Shown here: one piece after another, positions 33,461-33,907 of the stretch | Position numbering within the stretch: position 1 is the first letter of the stretch | How the letters are laid out: the number at the start of each line of letters is the position of its first letter | Made by a program: the position numbers and the translations under genes | Assembly (NCBI GenBank): GCA_036940085.1 | Contig: JALLBK010000622.1 | Location: forward strand, 1-33,907 | Reading direction: 5' to 3' | DNA: 33,907 nt | From: Discostella pseudostelligera | Lineage: Eukaryota > Bacillariophyta > Thalassiosirophyceae > Thalassiosirales > Thalassiosiraceae | The notes under the pieces: model-generated | Databases searched by the model: none | What the model saw: the letters and a program-made list of their open reading frames with translations, nothing else | What the model was told of the DNA's origin: nothing

Positions 33461-33907
33461 TTACATGACAACTTCATTTCCATACGTTTCCATCATATTC
33501 TCAAACCATGCTTCACCCTCTGTCGTTGTCTCTGCCAAAAGTAAGGAGCATATCGGAATTCCATTCGCATTTATAAATCGCGCCACACGTCGACTTTGAT
33601 GCTGCTGATCACTACTTTGGGAGACAACAAATACAATCTTGGCGATCTCATCCACCTTGACATGAAATTCCAACGATGCATCCATGTTGGCAAATGTTAT
33701 CAATCGTTCTCCCGACTTGGGTGAAATACTAGGCTTGAAAGTAGGTCCAAGTGGTGATGTAGATTCGAGGATGGCACCGTTGCCAATGACAATGATGCGA
33801 AAGGATAATTTGGATGCATGAAAATCATGCAGTATTTGTTCGGCAAGCGATGATGGTGATGATGATGAATTTTCGTCACCACGAGTCTCCGCGGATAATG
33901 ACGACGA
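33461..33907 (-). CDS. Unidentified protein, C-terminal part; 5' end outside window
   Basis: The frame is open from the right edge to a TAA at 33463-33461, giving 148 codons without an initiation codon that can be trusted. After an acidic Ser-rich stretch it contains ILHDFHASKLSFRIIVIG, then ERLITFANMDASLEFHVKVD, EIAKIVFVV, RVARFINANGIPICSLLLAE, and TTEGEAWFENMMETYGNEVV at the C terminus. The order of a beta strand, a strand after N-x-x-G, and a final W/F-containing helix faintly resembles the heme-handling HemS/ChuX/HutX fold. No heme ligand can be assigned, so this is a guess. The regular strand/helix pattern and ordinary composition support a real coding exon. The 3' end faces the tectonic gene, with 241 bases between stops and nothing recognisable there. 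Confidence 0.6.
   Translation of the reverse strand, partial: SSSLSAETRGDENSSSSPSSLAEQILHDFHASKLSFRIIVIGNGAILESTSPLGPTFKPSISPKSGERLITFANMDASLEFHVKVDEIAKIVFVVSQSSDQQHQSRRVARFINANGIPICSLLLAETTTEGEAWFENMMETYGNEVVM

Overview
The window reads as nuclear DNA of a unicellular eukaryote, most likely a centric diatom of the Thalassiosirales type (inference). Genes are packed 20-650 bases apart on both strands. They carry short GT-AG introns (69-141 nt, 16 well supported), and the proteins are swollen with Ser/Asn/Asp/Gln/His runs from ATC, TCG and CAG triplet tracts. Three ciliary or centriolar genes (SAS-6, a tectonic and a PIH1/Kintoun-type dynein assembly factor) fit a lineage whose only flagellated cells are sperm. 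Ten protein genes are supported, two of them cut by the window ends.

Left part (1-12783). A minus-strand gene runs off the left edge and carries the start of a TRF4-type nucleotidyltransferase domain. A 223-base divergent promoter separates it from a 2506-residue HSA + SNF2 + SANT protein (2416-10027), which looks like an EP400/Eaf1 scaffold whose ATPase motifs have decayed. A PIH1-domain gene follows (10235-11392). It ends 20 bases from the stop of a convergent secreted protein gene (11413-12783), which finishes right after its LRR N-terminal cap.

Middle part (13430-24744). A very large GATOR1 subunit gene (IML1/DEPDC5; six or seven exons) seems to lack the DEP domain and has one reading-frame break near 19365. 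Downstream are a mitochondrial-type ABC1/UbiB atypical kinase with a 46-nt exon holding its catalytic motif, and a ubiquitin-specific protease with an acylation-type N terminus. The promoter regions before IML1 and before the protease share a degenerate repeat with a 20-bp period and core CGTAAGATTTTGG.

Right part (25016-33907). A 910-residue protein of uncertain identity (possibly FANCB/FAAP100-like) sits behind three E2F-type sites. It is followed by SAS-6 and then a five-exon tectonic gene. A minus-strand gene of unknown function enters from the right edge. Functionally the window mixes chromatin/RNA (TRF4-like, EP400-like), TORC1 signalling (IML1), mitochondria (ABC1K), ubiquitin (USP) and the centriole/cilium (PIH1, SAS-6, tectonic). 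The most interesting points are the decayed EP400-like ATPase, the DEP-less IML1, the SAS-6/tectonic pair, and the shared 20-bp promoter repeat.
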